In this document: positions 32,829 to 43,689 of the stretch, one piece after another
Layout of the letters: each line of letters begins with the position of its first letter
How positions within the stretch are numbered: the stretch's first letter is position 1
Assembly (NCBI GenBank): GCA_031772625.1
Contig: CM062808.1
Location: 139,726,605 to 139,790,604 of the forward strand
Direction of reading: 5' to 3'
From: Pinus tabuliformis
Lineage: Eukaryota; Streptophyta; Pinopsida; Pinales; Pinaceae
Length of the DNA: 64,000 bases
The notes under the pieces: model-generated
What the model was told of the DNA's origin: nothing
What the model saw: the letters and a program-made list of their open reading frames with translations, nothing else
Databases searched by the model: none
Translations under genes and position numbers: made by a program

Positions 32829-33862
32829 TGTTATAGACATTTTTGGGCACTGCAACCCCAAGCATAAAATGTCCATAAACCAAGGGCTCCTAAGTCCCTA
32901 AAAGTGTTGTTCCAACCCCTAAAGGAACAAGGTCAACTGATTACAGCTTATCCCAGAAGTTCTCCATGAAAAACCACTCAGAACTGGTCAAAACAGGATC
33001 ATTTCACCTACTCCATAGGCAAAGTGTGTTGCATCTCACCTAAGTACACTCTATGGGTGCGTTGCATTTCAAAAATCCCTTCTATGGGGTGAGATGGGCG
33101 AGAAGAGACAAATGGCAGTGTCAATTCGCGAGGTGGAGGAGCATGTAATCTTCCAGAAACTTCTCCTGTGACACTTGCCATTCTGAATTCGACCAAGGAT
33201 GAGTAAGAGATCATCAATCTCCAAGTGGAAGCAAGAACTATCAGAGGGAAGACACTAATCAAATCACAAGCTTACTCATCTCCCTTACATATATCTATAT
33301 ATGGATCCCTCATCCCAGAGATCCAGAGGTTGGAATTTTGCATCTTGTAAGGAGTTGCTGTTGGTTTCTTGAGGCAACATCATAGTGTTGGGTGATCTAA
33401 GCTTTGCATGAGGTGAAGAAGGGCTTACTTGTTGAGAGGATGATGCTGGGTCAGAACAATTGGTTGTAACTCTCTTGGCTCTTTCTTGATTATCAATAAA
33501 GCTATTCAAGTTTTCCTCCATACTCTTGTGTCATTTATGTTTTATGCATTTGTATGGTCAATTTACATATGATCCTAGATTGTTTATGATAATAGATCCA
33601 TGTTCTTGTAGTGTTATTCTACTTTGATTCTACAGGTACTCTATGAAGCTGGGTGTACAAGGAAGCAAGTAGCAAAGGACTATCAGAAGAGAGACGAATC
33701 GAACTAGGAGCCAAGCACAAGATAGAGGTTGGTCTCCTTTATTCTTCTCTCATCTATATTTCATAAAGGAAAATGAAAGTAGTTTTACTTTGTTTGTTTC
33801 TAAGGTAGCTACCACACCTTAGTGGGATTAGCAGTTCTGCATAGACACTTTTCCCTGTAACA
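32829..33862 (+). repeat. element C 5' LTR
   Basis: 1,034 bp. A TATA-like ATATATCTATATATGG lies at 33289-33305. GGGTGCGTTGCATTTCAAA at 33055-33073 recurs almost unchanged in C's internal leader (34257). The chance minus-strand ORFs at 33008-33262 and 33285-33521 recur in the other LTR and are not supported as genes. Confidence 0.95.
33289..33305 (+). promoter_or_regulatory. element C LTR TATA region
   Basis: ATATATCTATATATGG about 460 bp into the LTR, conserved in both LTRs. It lies at the same relative position as the TATA boxes in A, B and D. Confidence 0.6.
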
Positions 33863-33865
33863 AAA

Positions 33866-33883
33866 TGGCGACTCCACTGTGGA
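33866..33883 (+). promoter_or_regulatory. element C primer-binding site (Tat/Ogre type)
   Basis: TGGCGACTCCACTGTGGA, three bases after the LTR. It is nearly identical to the site in D, which shows that C uses the same primer tRNA as its autonomous relatives. Confidence 0.85.
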
Positions 33884-35569
33884 GTGACTAGGTTGTTTGT
33901 CTATCTATCTTTGTTTACTTTATAAACTTACAGACGGAGCCTGAAGTTGAGCCAGGTAGCTTTCGAACTGCATTTGCTATGCAAATGCAAAGTAGATAAA
34001 TGCCGCTTCAGTCAATCTCCGGGTTTTGTTTATGAATTAAACAACTGATTTACAAACTCTCTAATTGCCCTTGTGGTGGCTCTAGTAACCTCCTTAGATC
34101 TACCCCTGTTGTTTATTTACTGATAACCACTTGCTCGGCCAAAATCCCTGAACTGAATTGCAAACTATGACCCGGAACCCAAGCAAAGTCTCGTCCATGG
34201 CCCAACGCACTCTCTGTTCTGTGAATCTGAAATTCAGCACACTTCTCGAGTGTAGTAGGTGCGCTGCATTTCAAATTCACTGTGTTACAGGTGCGCTGAT
34301 CAGACTAGGCATTGTTCCTGAATTTTGGTTTCTGTGTTCATTCTTTTCAGTTCTATTCATGAATTTTGCTGCCTGTAGTCAGTATACCTCTGTTTGAAAC
34401 CCCTTTCCTTGCTGATATTCTGCCTCCATTGTGCAAAGAACTATAAATGTTTTTGTGTATTTGTTGAGTCATTTTCAGTTCTCCTTTGCAAAAAAGTAAC
34501 GTAATTGTACTGTCGTTTCTTGATTTGAAAGTGTCGCAAGTGTCGTTTTCAGTCATAGAAGAGAGTCTGATTGCTCTTGATATTTGATTACCCTATTACT
34601 GTTGTATTTGATCTTAATTTGTGGTCTTTCTAGTGTCGAAAGCAAGTCTTCATTTTGAATTTGAAAAGAAACTTGTTAGTAATTGTCGCTTGAAAGTAAT
34701 TCAGATTTGCGCATTAGCTTTCTTTTTATCATTCACATATTAAGAAGGCTGAAAACAAATACATGCATGTGCATTTGCATTTAGACTGTTTGATTGGTTT
34801 GATTTAGGACAGTGCATATAGTGTGTGCTCTTTGCTCTTTGTTGAAAGAATTCTGTCTTTCTTTCCTTAGTAGCTAGGATTTTCATTACACAAAGAAGAT
34901 AAAAGACTGTTTATCATCTTAGATTGCATTTTAGGAATTGTACATCTACATCACGCGGTGAACCTGAAAGGAAAATTTCTTAAGCAAGATCAACTATAAA
35001 ATAAATTTAATGAATCTAACAACGCTTTGGAACCTAACGCACAACATCTAGAAGTCTAGGCTAGAGACGTATTCCGGCGTTGTAAAGCCTGGTAACTGTT
35101 GTTCTCACTGTTGGTTGGGTGATTCCTCCACTTTGAGACGATAAGTGCTAGTACGGACTTGTGCTCCCACGTACCATCGAGTATATTTTGGGAGACCACA
35201 ATAGGCTTAATCCTTTATCCATAGGAAGCCGTGTCTGTCGCCCTATCGATCGCAATGCACTGAACACAACATTCGAGAAGATTGACTGTCGTACCATAAA
35301 AAGTATCCTGCAGTTTTGTGATTGGTTTGGTAATCCCTCTGCCTAGATTTCTAGAGCAGTCCCTTTCATTCCTTTTCAGACTCCTTAACGAAAAAGGTCC
35401 ATCTGAGCACTTGTCACTTCAGGCTCATTAAAAATCGAAGGCAACTAGAGTCATCTTTTGTTTTTTCTCGACTCTTTAAAATTGAAAAAACAAGTTGTGT
35501 CAAAGCGTCTAAAATTTATTTTAAATGGAATAATCATCACCTTTCCTACGTTGGTCTTAGGTTGAGAAA
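33884..35569 (+). other. element C leader
   Basis: 1.7 kb, no credible ORF. The block 35020-35290 (AACGC.., AGTCTAGGCTAGAGACGT, ACTTGTGCTCCC, TACCATCGAGTATAT, GGAAGCCGTGTCTG, CACTGAACACAACATT) is strongly shared with A and B. Two hairpins, 35371-35397 and 35461-35490, have GACTC in the loop. A pyrimidine-rich tract ending TCTTAG at about 35560 stands just upstream of the ATG. Confidence 0.75.
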
Positions 35570-37141
35570 ATGGAATCCACCAACCAAGGAATTCCCCTTG
35601 GAGGAAATCCTAGTCCCTTCTCCTCTTGGGGAGATGTTGGTGCACCCCATATGGCCACATTGTCGCTTCTAGGATTGACAATCGGCTTGCCCATATGGCT
35701 CTTCTCAACCTCTGTCGTTCAGAACACCGCAATTCCTGAACAATCGAGTCAGCAACTAGACGATTCCAGAGTTAGCCCCCAACCCTCTACTTCCTCCAAT
35801 TCTTCCTCTCCTCCTTCCTCTTCGCTTGATGAGGCTGGTAAAGCCAAAAATCAAGTACCAGAGAAGAAGAAGGAAAAGAAGAAGAAAGAGAAGAAGAAGA
35901 AGGAGTCAAAAGCGAAAGGGGGCAACCAAGCATTGTCTAGCAAAAATCCACACACTGCACTGACCAGGCCTAAATCACCATGTGTCATTTGCAAAGGAGA
36001 CCACTATCATAGAGATTGTCCCTGCATCCCTCAGATCTTAAGGGACTGGTCTCCTCATTTGCACAACCCGGTGTCATCAACCTCTGATGATCATGTTGAA
36101 AACACATCGTTGACTAGTGAAAGTGAAGCCCCAAGACAAAAAGGAAAATATAGATTTCCTTGTAAACTATGCGAAGGCGATCATGCCGTCCACCATTGTC
36201 CCTTCTTAGACGAGGCTAAAAGAGTTTTGGACGATCATCTGGTTTCACCGTTACGACTTCCTCTTGGATATAAAAAACTCTTGCCGAGTCCATCACTAGT
36301 TGAAAATCCGGCTGACCCACCCAGGTGTTCGGCTGAAGCATCTATCATTGAAGACAAACCATTTGAACCCATACCAGACGAAAGTCAAAAGGTCGAGATG
36401 GCAGTTGACCCACGCTTGCCTTCAGAGGTTCCATCTTCAGATGATACAGTCACCGAAGAGAACAAGGATGACACCGTCCAAATTCTTTTCGTAAGCACAG
36501 ACTCTGATGAACATGGGGGCAATTTACCCATTCCTTTACCGCAGGAAGGAAGTTCTTCAGAGTCGTACCCGGCCATCTATTCGGTACCACCTCCAAGCAA
36601 CCTAGTTGTTTCCTTTGACTGGAATCAACTAGGCAGACCCCGTTTACCGGCTAGTGTACCATTCCGAATTATTGCTCAAATATATAGAATGGTCATGGCC
36701 AGCACCATCTTATATGAAGGGGCTTCTGTGAGTATCCTTTCCTCAACTTCTTGGGAAGTGCTTGGTTCGCCATCGCTTTTGCCTGAGATGAGAAATCTAA
36801 CAGGCTTTGACAAAGGAACCAGTCGACCTTTAGGGATCCTTCCCAATGTGCCCATAAAATTGAGAGGGAAAACCGTTCATATGAATGTAATGGTAGTCCA
36901 AGGACCCCTGGATTATAATCTACTCCTTGGACGAGACTATATTTATTGCATGGGAGCCATTGTCTCATCACTCTTTAGAGTAATGTGTTTTCCGCACGAA
37001 GGAAGAGTGGTCAAGCTCGTAGACCAGCTTTCATTTCCCAGATCACACATAGCAAATAGTCATATACCATCCCTGAATGGTCTTTTCACACAAGGAATGT
37101 CTCATCAATCCCCAGTCCGTCCACCTGATGAGCGCGAGTGA
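35570..37141 (+). CDS. element C protein: two zinc knuckles plus inactive retropepsin
   Basis: An uninterrupted 523-residue ORF with a proper ATG. Residues 28-50 are hydrophobic and may be membrane-seeking or simply buried. Residues 55-85 are Ser/Pro-rich. Residues 98-116 are almost pure Lys/Glu. Two zinc knuckles of unusual CX2CX3HX4C spacing lie at C138-C150 and C198-C210. Residues about 215-340 are acidic. The last 170 residues are a retropepsin fold matching D (TSWEVLGSPSLLP, RPLGILPNVPI, DYNLLLGRDY), but the catalytic Asp position is Tyr382 (YEGAS where D has DEGAS). There is no capsid-homology domain. It is probably an RNA-binding protein rather than a particle-forming Gag or protease. 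Its long open frame in an otherwise ageing landscape hints at selection or youth. Confidence 0.85.
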   Translation: MESTNQGIPLGGNPSPFSSWGDVGAPHMATLSLLGLTIGLPIWLFSTSVVQNTAIPEQSSQQLDDSRVSPQPSTSSNSSSPPSSSLDEAGKAKNQVPEKKKEKKKKEKKKKESKAKGGNQALSSKNPHTALTRPKSPCVICKGDHYHRDCPCIPQILRDWSPHLHNPVSSTSDDHVENTSLTSESEAPRQKGKYRFPCKLCEGDHAVHHCPFLDEAKRVLDDHLVSPLRLPLGYKKLLPSPSLVENPADPPRCSAEASIIEDKPFEPIPDESQKVEMAVDPRLPSEVPSSDDTVTEENKDDTVQILFVSTDSDEHGGNLPIPLPQEGSSSESYPAIYSVPPPSNLVVSFDWNQLGRPRLPASVPFRIIAQIYRMVMASTILYEGASVSILSSTSWEVLGSPSLLPEMRNLTGFDKGTSRPLGILPNVPIKLRGKTVHMNVMVVQGPLDYNLLLGRDYIYCMGAIVSSLFRVMCFPHEGRVVKLVDQLSFPRSHIANSHIPSLNGLFTQGMSHQSPVRPPDERE

Positions 37142-39548
37142 TTCGGGGGACATGACTGAAACCCAAGGGGCATGCACCCTAGTCTGCTTCGGCAGGAAAA
37201 CTTCGGGTATAGGGTAGGTTTCCGCGAGAGATATATGACTAGTCTGTACTCCCGTCCGTGATTGGAAAAGGGGGTTAGACTGGAATAAGATTCCCTCGTC
37301 AAAGTTATGTGAGTGGATTGGCTCGCCTTTGTCTATTTCGGTAGGCATCACCGAAGAAGTGTTTTGTTTGCGGTGCAGATAGAACAATCTTTGGTAACCT
37401 GAAAGAGGTAAACCTTTCCCGACGAAACAAATGTTTTGTTGGTAGAATAAAAGGTGACCTTGAAACTCTGTTTTATACCTGGGGGCATGCAAACCTTTTG
37501 GCGTGCAAGCGAAGAGCGATCATTTATCTTTTGTTTTTTGGATTGGTCGTTTCCTAACTTGCATCAAGAAAGGATGTGGGGAAAAATTTGAAAAATTGCC
37601 ATTTTTAAATGAGACATTCTTATTATACGACTGGATTAATCGAGCAGTTTTAACACGGACTTCATGCTCGTTAAAAAATAAACATAAGCAATGAGCAAAT
37701 GTTTCCCCCAGTGTTTAATCTCAATAAAAAATGAACCAATTCCCGGTAAATAACCATCGTGAATGTAGTACTTCAGCCTTTAAAGCCTTGGTCGTGTTCC
37801 CATTATCACCTCCACTCTGTATTGGTCAATCATTCACCTCCATTTGATTGTTTACCCCTTTTGAGGAATAGCTGCGAAGAGTGATCCTATTAGCCATCCA
37901 TGTAACACTGCCGTGATTGGAAAATCCCAAACCTTACCTGGAATCAACTGCTACCCAATTTTATCACTCGTTCCTCAAAGACGAGTCTCCTTTAAGCTCT
38001 TTTCAACTGACTTATAAAATATGAAAAGATTTCCGAGCCATTGGCCTCTCCAGCTCGTTAAAGGGACCAGAAGTGCTATCCCTCCTTTAGATTTTAATCT
38101 TTTTGGACCTGATGGATTATTACACAAAAAGATCGAGCGCTTGCTTTGTTCGGCTCGTTAAAAAGTATCGAAAATTCATCCCTTCTGTATTGTTTTATAC
38201 TTTTTCAAACTTAAGGGATTAGATGACGAAAAAGGATTTTTGTAGTTTCCTTTACGTCCCTTTTCAGATTCTCTAAAATTGAAAAGGACCGAGTTATCTT
38301 TGTCGTTAAACTCATTAAAACTTAATAGCGACAAACTTGTCCATAGTAGACAAGAACGAGTTTCACTATCGCTAGGCTCGTTAAAACATAGCGATGGGTT
38401 TGCCCGAAGGGAAAATTATAGAACAAGCATATGTTATCCTCCTCAAGCTTGACAAAAATAAAGAGGTACTGGTCAGCAATGACTGGGGAAAAATTGGGAA
38501 GAAAATTTGAAGAAACTTTGTTGGTAGCAAGTTGCTCTTCAACATGACACTTTCACTCCGCATCCAAGTCGGGTTGGGTTGTTTCATTCACCGGTCACAT
38601 CACCATGGTCCCATCACACCATCCATATTTGGGGTTAATGCTACCAATCCATCATGTCAGTGTCGCCGATATGTTCAAGAGAAGTCACTCAGAGAATTCA
38701 CCTGTGTCTCACCCGCTGCAATACATTTACGCTCCATTCTTTCATGACCGCCACCCTGAACCTTATATCACTAGATCGTTTTCACCTCCATTAAAATAAT
38801 TTGCTTCGTTCTGTGTCATTGATGTGGGATTCATTAAGGCCCTCCTATGATGGATCGCTTCTTGTCGACATCAGCTCATTATCCAGGAAGTCGATCTAGG
38901 GACACCCCTTTCAGTACTTTGAAGCTTGCATGCCTCAATGGCAAGTTTCTCACTTCCGGTGACAGGTTTACATCAATTGCCTTCGACTGAAAGATTTTGC
39001 GTGGTGTTCAACGCCAAGTCCTTTATTCACACCATGTGAATTGTACTGCAGTACCTTGAGGGTCATTATCATTATCGGTGATTCCTCTCGCTCCTGTTAA
39101 CAGCTTACATCATTGGCTGGTAATCAGGTGACGTCTTTCCATGTTCGACTCCAGAACATCTCTCACATGGATTGACTTGTACTTTGAGTGAAGATCGAAC
39201 GAGATTGAAGACCCTGGATCTAGTTTCATCCATCCGGGTTGCGATATATATTCAGGGAAATAAAGACATCAAATGTACATCATTGTTGCACAGATAATCA
39301 TCCAATCAAAGGGATGATGGCTCTACCAAAATCATCAGTCTACACTCAGACGATTGTCTGTCCTATGTACATGGAAATGAATTTATAAAGATGAGCATGG
39401 GAATGCTCGCCTCAGCTAGATCATGAAAATATTATGAAGATAATGTATTGTATTGTATCTTATTACAGGTCTCCTCCTAGCTTGAAAGAACTTCGGATCC
39501 TCATGATAAAGCATTTCTCCCGACATCAAAAAGATTAACGACCTCATT
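37142..39548 (+). other. element C 3' untranslated region
   Basis: 2.4 kb without a gene, replacing pol. 37142-37980 is unrelated to pol, so pol was lost by replacement rather than decay. 37990-38460 holds a hairpin array (see separate entry). 38400-39540 is clearly homologous to 62400-63500 of D: ATGTTATCCTCCTCAAGCTTG, CGACATCAGC.CATTATC, TTTACATCATTG, GACCCTGGATCTAGTTTC. This is strong evidence that C and D share their 3' machinery. Confidence 0.75.
37999..38460 (+). repeat. hairpin array in element C 3' region
   Basis: Hairpins with CTTTTC/GAAAAG-type stems at 37999-38038, about 38096-38132 (ATCTTTTT/AAAAAGAT) and 38259-38287 (CCTTTTC/GAAAAGG) alternate with GAGC(N about 15)GGCTCGTTAAA-type hairpins (about 38034-38066, 38133-38163, 38290-38320, 38356-38386). 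A final CCTC/GAGG hairpin lies near 38433-38465. Loops repeatedly carry GACT/GATT and TAAA. The stems are shared while the loops vary, which is the pattern of a conserved RNA structure. Confidence 0.7.
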
Positions 39549-39562
39549 CTTTAGGGGTCAAC
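39549..39562 (+). promoter_or_regulatory. element C polypurine tract region
   Basis: CTTTAGGGGTCAAC directly before the 3' LTR. D has the matching CTTTAGGGGGCAATC at the same place. A purine run followed by a short CAA(T)C spacer is a shared oddity of these two elements. Confidence 0.75.
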
Positions 39563-40599
39563 TGTTATAGACATTTTTGGGCACTACAACCCCAAGCATA
39601 AAATTTCCATAAACCAAGGGCTCCTAAGTCCCTAAAAGTGTTGTTCCAACCCCTAAAGGAACAAGGTCAACTGATTACAGCTTCTCCCAGAAGTTCTCCA
39701 TGAAAAACCACTAAGAACTGGTTAAAACAGGATCATTTCACCTACTCCATAGGAAAAGTGCGTTGCATCTCACCTAAGTACACTCTGTGGGTGCGTTTCA
39801 TTTCAAAAATCCCTTCTATGGGGTGCGATGGGTGAGAAGAGACAAATGGAAGTGTCAATCCGCGAGGTGGAGGAGGATGGAATCTTCCAGAAACTTCTCC
39901 TGTGACACTTGCCATTCTAAATTCGACCAACGATGAGTAAGAGATCATCAATCTCCAAGTGGAAGCAAGAACTATCAGAGGGAAGACACTAATCAAATCA
40001 CAAGCTGACTCATCTCCCTTACATATATCTATATATGGATCCCTCATCCCAGAGATCCAGAGGCTGGAATTTTACATCTTGTAAGGAGTTGTTGTTGGTT
40101 TCTTGAGGCAACATCATAGTGTTGGGTGATCTAAGCTTTGCATGAGGTGAAGAAGGGCTTACTTGCTGAGAGGATGATGCTGGGTCAGAACAACTGGTTG
40201 TAACTCTCTTGGCTCTTTCTTGATTATCAATAAAGCTATTCAAGTTTTCCTCCATACTCTTGTGTCATTTATGTTTTATGCATTTATATGGTCAATTTAC
40301 ATCTGATCCTAGATTGTTTATGATAATAGATCCATGTTCTTGTATAGTGTTATGCTACTTTGATTCTACAGGTACTCTGTGAAGTTGGGTGTACAAGGAA
40401 GCAAGTAGCAAAGGACTATCAAAAGAGAGAGGAATCAAACTAGGAGCCAAGCGCAAGACAGAGGTTGGTCTCCTTTATTCTTCTCTCATCTATCTTTCAT
40501 AAACGAAAATGAAAGTAGTTTTACTTTGTTTGTTTCTAAGGTAGCTACCACACCTTAGTGGGATTAGCAGTTCCGCATAGACACTTTTTCCCTGTAACA
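39563..40599 (+). repeat. element C 3' LTR
   Basis: 1,037 bp, partner of 32829-33862, followed by the ATATT duplication. Confidence 0.95.
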
Positions 40600-40658
40600 A
40601 TATTCCTAGAATACTAAATACATTAACAGATGCATTGGCAAATCATGTGTTACATTGA
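40600..40658 (+). pseudogene. element B second RNase H, C-terminal end
   Basis: The same frame as 32481-32828 resumes after element C: PRILNTLTDALANHVLH then stop. NTLTDA corresponds to NTLADA of D and keeps the last catalytic Asp. The first five bases, ATATT, are the target duplication made by C. Confidence 0.87.
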
Positions 40659-40918
40659 CATTTGCAAAATTTGTAAAACTAAACATTGAGACATAATAAG
40701 TTGATACAACGAAACATAGGTATGTATATATATCATGTGTTTCACATCATAGTGCCAAAAACATGTGTGTTCAGATTACATCATGAGACAACATGCCTCT
40801 AAAAATTGCAGAAAATAAACCTAGGGGTCTAATCTGCGTGATGCTCTTTAAAACACACCACTGCTCGGACAACATGTCTCAGTAGTCGATGGATCCTATT
40901 CTACACCCCTAATGTGTG
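40659..40918. other. element B convergent spacer between second RNase H and antisense gene
   Basis: 260 bp of A/T-rich sequence with ATGTGTTTCACATCAT-type words. No ORF. It separates two genes that point toward each other, so it should hold the two 3' ends. The corresponding spacer in D is 59907-60106. Confidence 0.5.
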
Positions 40919-42445
40919 TCATTGGTACTGCTGAGGGACATCCTCAAATCCCGCATAATATGGAATCCCCTCTATCAAGCCCTCCAGGTCACGGGTGATC
41001 TCATCCTCCACGTCTCCACCAGGAGGGGGAATCTCGAACTCCCTCTTGACTCTTTGAGCGAAGGGGGATATGCCTGCAAGTCTTTTAGGTCTAACATTTT
41101 CAAGATTGAAAAGTAATGATCAGGACATATATAAAAAACAAAAAATTTACAAAAACTATTTAAAAATAAAAAATGAGTTTGTTACCTCTCTCATCCCAGC
41201 ATTCCCTAGGAGGAAGTAATAGGTCTGGATCACCTCTGAAGTTGGTCTTGACATATGGCCAGTCCTCTACCACAACGAGTTGGTGATCTAACCACTCGAA
41301 GAACTCTGGTCTCAATGACATGTGTTGACCACTGCCTCCTCAAGGCATTAGCGTAGCCCAACGGGTAATCCATGGCTCCCGTGGTGGTGGCCTAGCCACG
41401 ACCACTTCATGTCTCTGAAAAATAGGGAGCCATTCTAGGATGAATGATATAAGGATCGAACCATACCCGAATTGTTTGGTATCACCTTGCCTGCATTTTT
41501 TCAGTTGCCTTTTGAGGTTATTTGATACCACCTCTGCCTAGTTGAATATGGTGGGGTTTAAGCAATCTACTGCTAGCAGAAGTTGGGACTTGGTGGCCTC
41601 ATGTGGGGCCTGTGATCTAGCTGCCCTTGTAATGGCGGATAGGAGGACTCATATTGACAGGTCAGCTATTGTCACAATTTTTAGCTTGCCTCTTTTGTCT
41701 GATTTTTTAACCTCAGGGCACATTCTTCCAATGAGCATGTCCATGGTCTCTCCTGTGATGTGAGTCCCTATCATTCTAGGTCTTTCTCCTCTCCACGACA
41801 ATTCTGTCAGGAAGTAGATATCGGTGGCATCGATCTCTAGTTCCTGTCCATGGATGTTGAATCTCCCTTCATTTGGATCCCATGCTCCAACGAGGTATTA
41901 GAGTAGATCAGGTTGTGCTCTTAGCAATGACACCATAAAGAACTTTAGGAGCCTGCAATTCCTTAGAACATATAGGTAATTTAGATCTCCCAGGGCTAAC
42001 TCATCATCATTGCTATGTTCTCTCTCTTTCCATTCGATTACCATGATTCTTCCTATAAAAACACAAACATTTAATTATAAGTGCCATGAATATGTTTAAA
42101 AGCCCTTGAATTTGCTTAAACTATGAAGAATTTTTGTTCTTGGTGCTCGTCGCACTTGCTTCTAAAATAGGTACGACGAGCTGGAATCTGCGGTTCAAAA
42201 AATTTGAGCTCTTTGCAACTATTTGGTGTATAGTCACGACAAGCTTATTTTCCCACCATTGGGAATTCTGGCTCTTCTTGGTCCTGAGTTGGGAACCTGC
42301 GACGACCACCTCTGACATTTCCACCCAAAAATTCCTCTAAATCACGGCTAAAATCATAAAAACAAGATACATTTTATTAAAAAATGCAGGAAAAAGATGT
42401 GGTACGTACCTAGAACAAACAGATTTGCAAATGAGCTCCTAAATC
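40919..42445 (-). pseudogene. element B antisense gene (homologue of D 60107-61605)
   Basis: Protein-level homology with the antisense gene of D is clear: EWKEREH, GQELEIDATDIYFLT, TIFN, KQFGYG, DPDLLLP..CWDERG. Inferred exons on the minus strand are 42445-42410 (cut by element E), 42052-41186 and 41090-40919. Introns are 42053-42409 (CTAG/GTACGT donor, TTTTTATAG acceptor) and 41091-41185 (AGAG/GTAAC donor, GTTAG acceptor). The initiating Met is probably at 42044. Stops at 41898, near 41535 and at 41340, and a shift in the last exon, inactivate it. The function is unknown. A remote resemblance of the GxxLEI..DIYFLTGL region to plant-mobile-domain proteins is only suggestive. Confidence 0.75.
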
Positions 42446-42834
42446 TGTTGGAAATAATACTGAGAGGGGGGGTGAATCAGTATTATCAAGTTCTTTTAAT
42501 AAATCTTCCTTATTTATTCTTTGAATTATTTTTGCATGTCAGTACCATAAAATAATGAGCATGAACAAAGAAAACAGATAGTCACACCAAAGAACACAAG
42601 ATGTAAGGTGGAAACCCAATGTGGGTGAAAACCACCTGCTGCAATATGTCTCTATCTTCTTTCAAATTAGAAACTCCTTTTACAATGGTTTTGTACTGGT
42701 GCAGTCCTTTACCAGTACGTAGGCTGCAACCTGCAGAGAGCTACAACTCTCTCTCGTTTTCCAGTCTCTCCTGGAAGGGAGCTACAACCCCCTACTTCTT
42801 TTCTTTCAAGGACCATTTTTCATAAATTTTCAAA

Positions 42835-43470
42835 CTGTGCCTTCTGTGGCGCCGCGACCACCGCACCTGTGCCTTCTATGGCGCCTCCGCACTGTGCCTT
42901 CTGTGTCACCTCTGCACTGCGCCTTCTGTGGCACCTCCGCACTGCACCTTCTGTGGCGCCTCTGCACTGTGCCTTCTGTGGCGCCTCCGCACTGCACCTT
43001 CTGTGGCGCCTCTGTGGCGTCTCCGCACTGCGCCTTCTGTGGCACCTCCGCACTGTGCCTTCTGTGGCGCCTCTGTGGTGTCTCCGCACTGCGCCTTCTG
43101 TGGCGCCTCCGCACTGCACCTTCTGTGGCGCCTCTGTGGCGTCTCCGCACTGCGCCTTCTGTGGCGCCTCTGTGGCGTCTCCGCACTGCGCCTTCTGTGG
43201 CGCCTCTGTGGTGTCTCCACACTGCGCCTTCTGTGGTGCCTCTGTGGCATCTCTGCACTGCGCCTTCTATGGCGCCTCCGCACTGCGCCTTCTGTGGCGC
43301 CTCTGTGGCATCTCCGCACTGCGCCTTCTGTGGCGCCTCTGTGGCATCTCCGCACTGCGCCTTCTGTGGCGCCTTCGCATTGCGCCTTTTGTGGCGCCTC
43401 TGTGGTGTCTCCGCACTGCACCTTCTGTGGCGCCTCCACACTGCGCCTTCTGTGGCGCCTCCGCACTTCC
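42835..43470. repeat. GC-rich minisatellite, 25-bp and 36-bp units
   Basis: The short unit is GCACTGCGCC, TTCTGTGGCG, CCTCC (25 bp). The long unit has an extra 11 bp (CTCTGTGGCGT) and is 36 bp. About 20 units are mixed along 630 bp. The array has no stop codon in most of the six frames, so the 200-260-codon ORFs found here on both strands are by-products of the repeat. It is very CpG-rich in an otherwise AT-rich window. Confidence 0.92.
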
Positions 43471-43689
43471 GCAGCTGCAGCGCTCGAGAGATCACCCTTC
43501 ACAGATTCGCTTTCAACTTCCCTTTCATAGATCAAATTTTTAAAACAATAACCCCATATTTCAGATCTTAAGATATTCGATTTGCAAGAATGAATTAGCC
43601 AAGTGATCTCCTTTGCTTTATATAGGCTTAGGCCTTTCACAATACCACGGGCCAAAACCATAGGATCAAAAACTATTGGACTAATACCA

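Larger units (their letters stand above)
32829..40599 (+). mobile_element. non-autonomous Tat-like gypsy element C, complete
   Basis: 7,771 bp. LTRs at 32829-33862 and 39563-40599 both start TGTTATAGAC and end CCTGTAACA, and a 5-bp duplication (ATATT) flanks them. Primer site, leader and 3' region are of the same type as in the Tat-like elements A, B and D. The sole gene is an intact 523-codon zinc-knuckle/protease-like ORF. RT, RNase H, integrase, second RNase H and antisense gene are all absent. I count about 38 differences between the LTRs over about 1,030 bp (3.7%). Mobilisation in trans by a D-like element is the natural inference. Confidence 0.93.
22559..42445 (+). mobile_element. Tat-like gypsy element B (discontinuous)
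   Basis: The 5' LTR, leader, gag, protease, RT, RNase H, integrase and first part of the second RNase H occupy 22559-32828. Element C is inserted at 32828/40600, after which B resumes with the end of the second RNase H (40600-40658) and the antisense gene (40919-42445). Copia element E cuts it again at 42445. B's 3' LTR lies outside the window. B is interrupted by stops and frameshifts and is older than C and E. Its own insertion in A leaves CTGTC (22554-22558) as the putative left target site. Confidence 0.9.

Noticed and set aside
33008-33521. Two minus-strand ORFs inside the LTR of C, repeated in the other LTR (39742-40255)
   Set aside because: Their duplication is due to the LTR pair. 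No homology or domain is recognisable, and one carries a shorter frame in the other copy.
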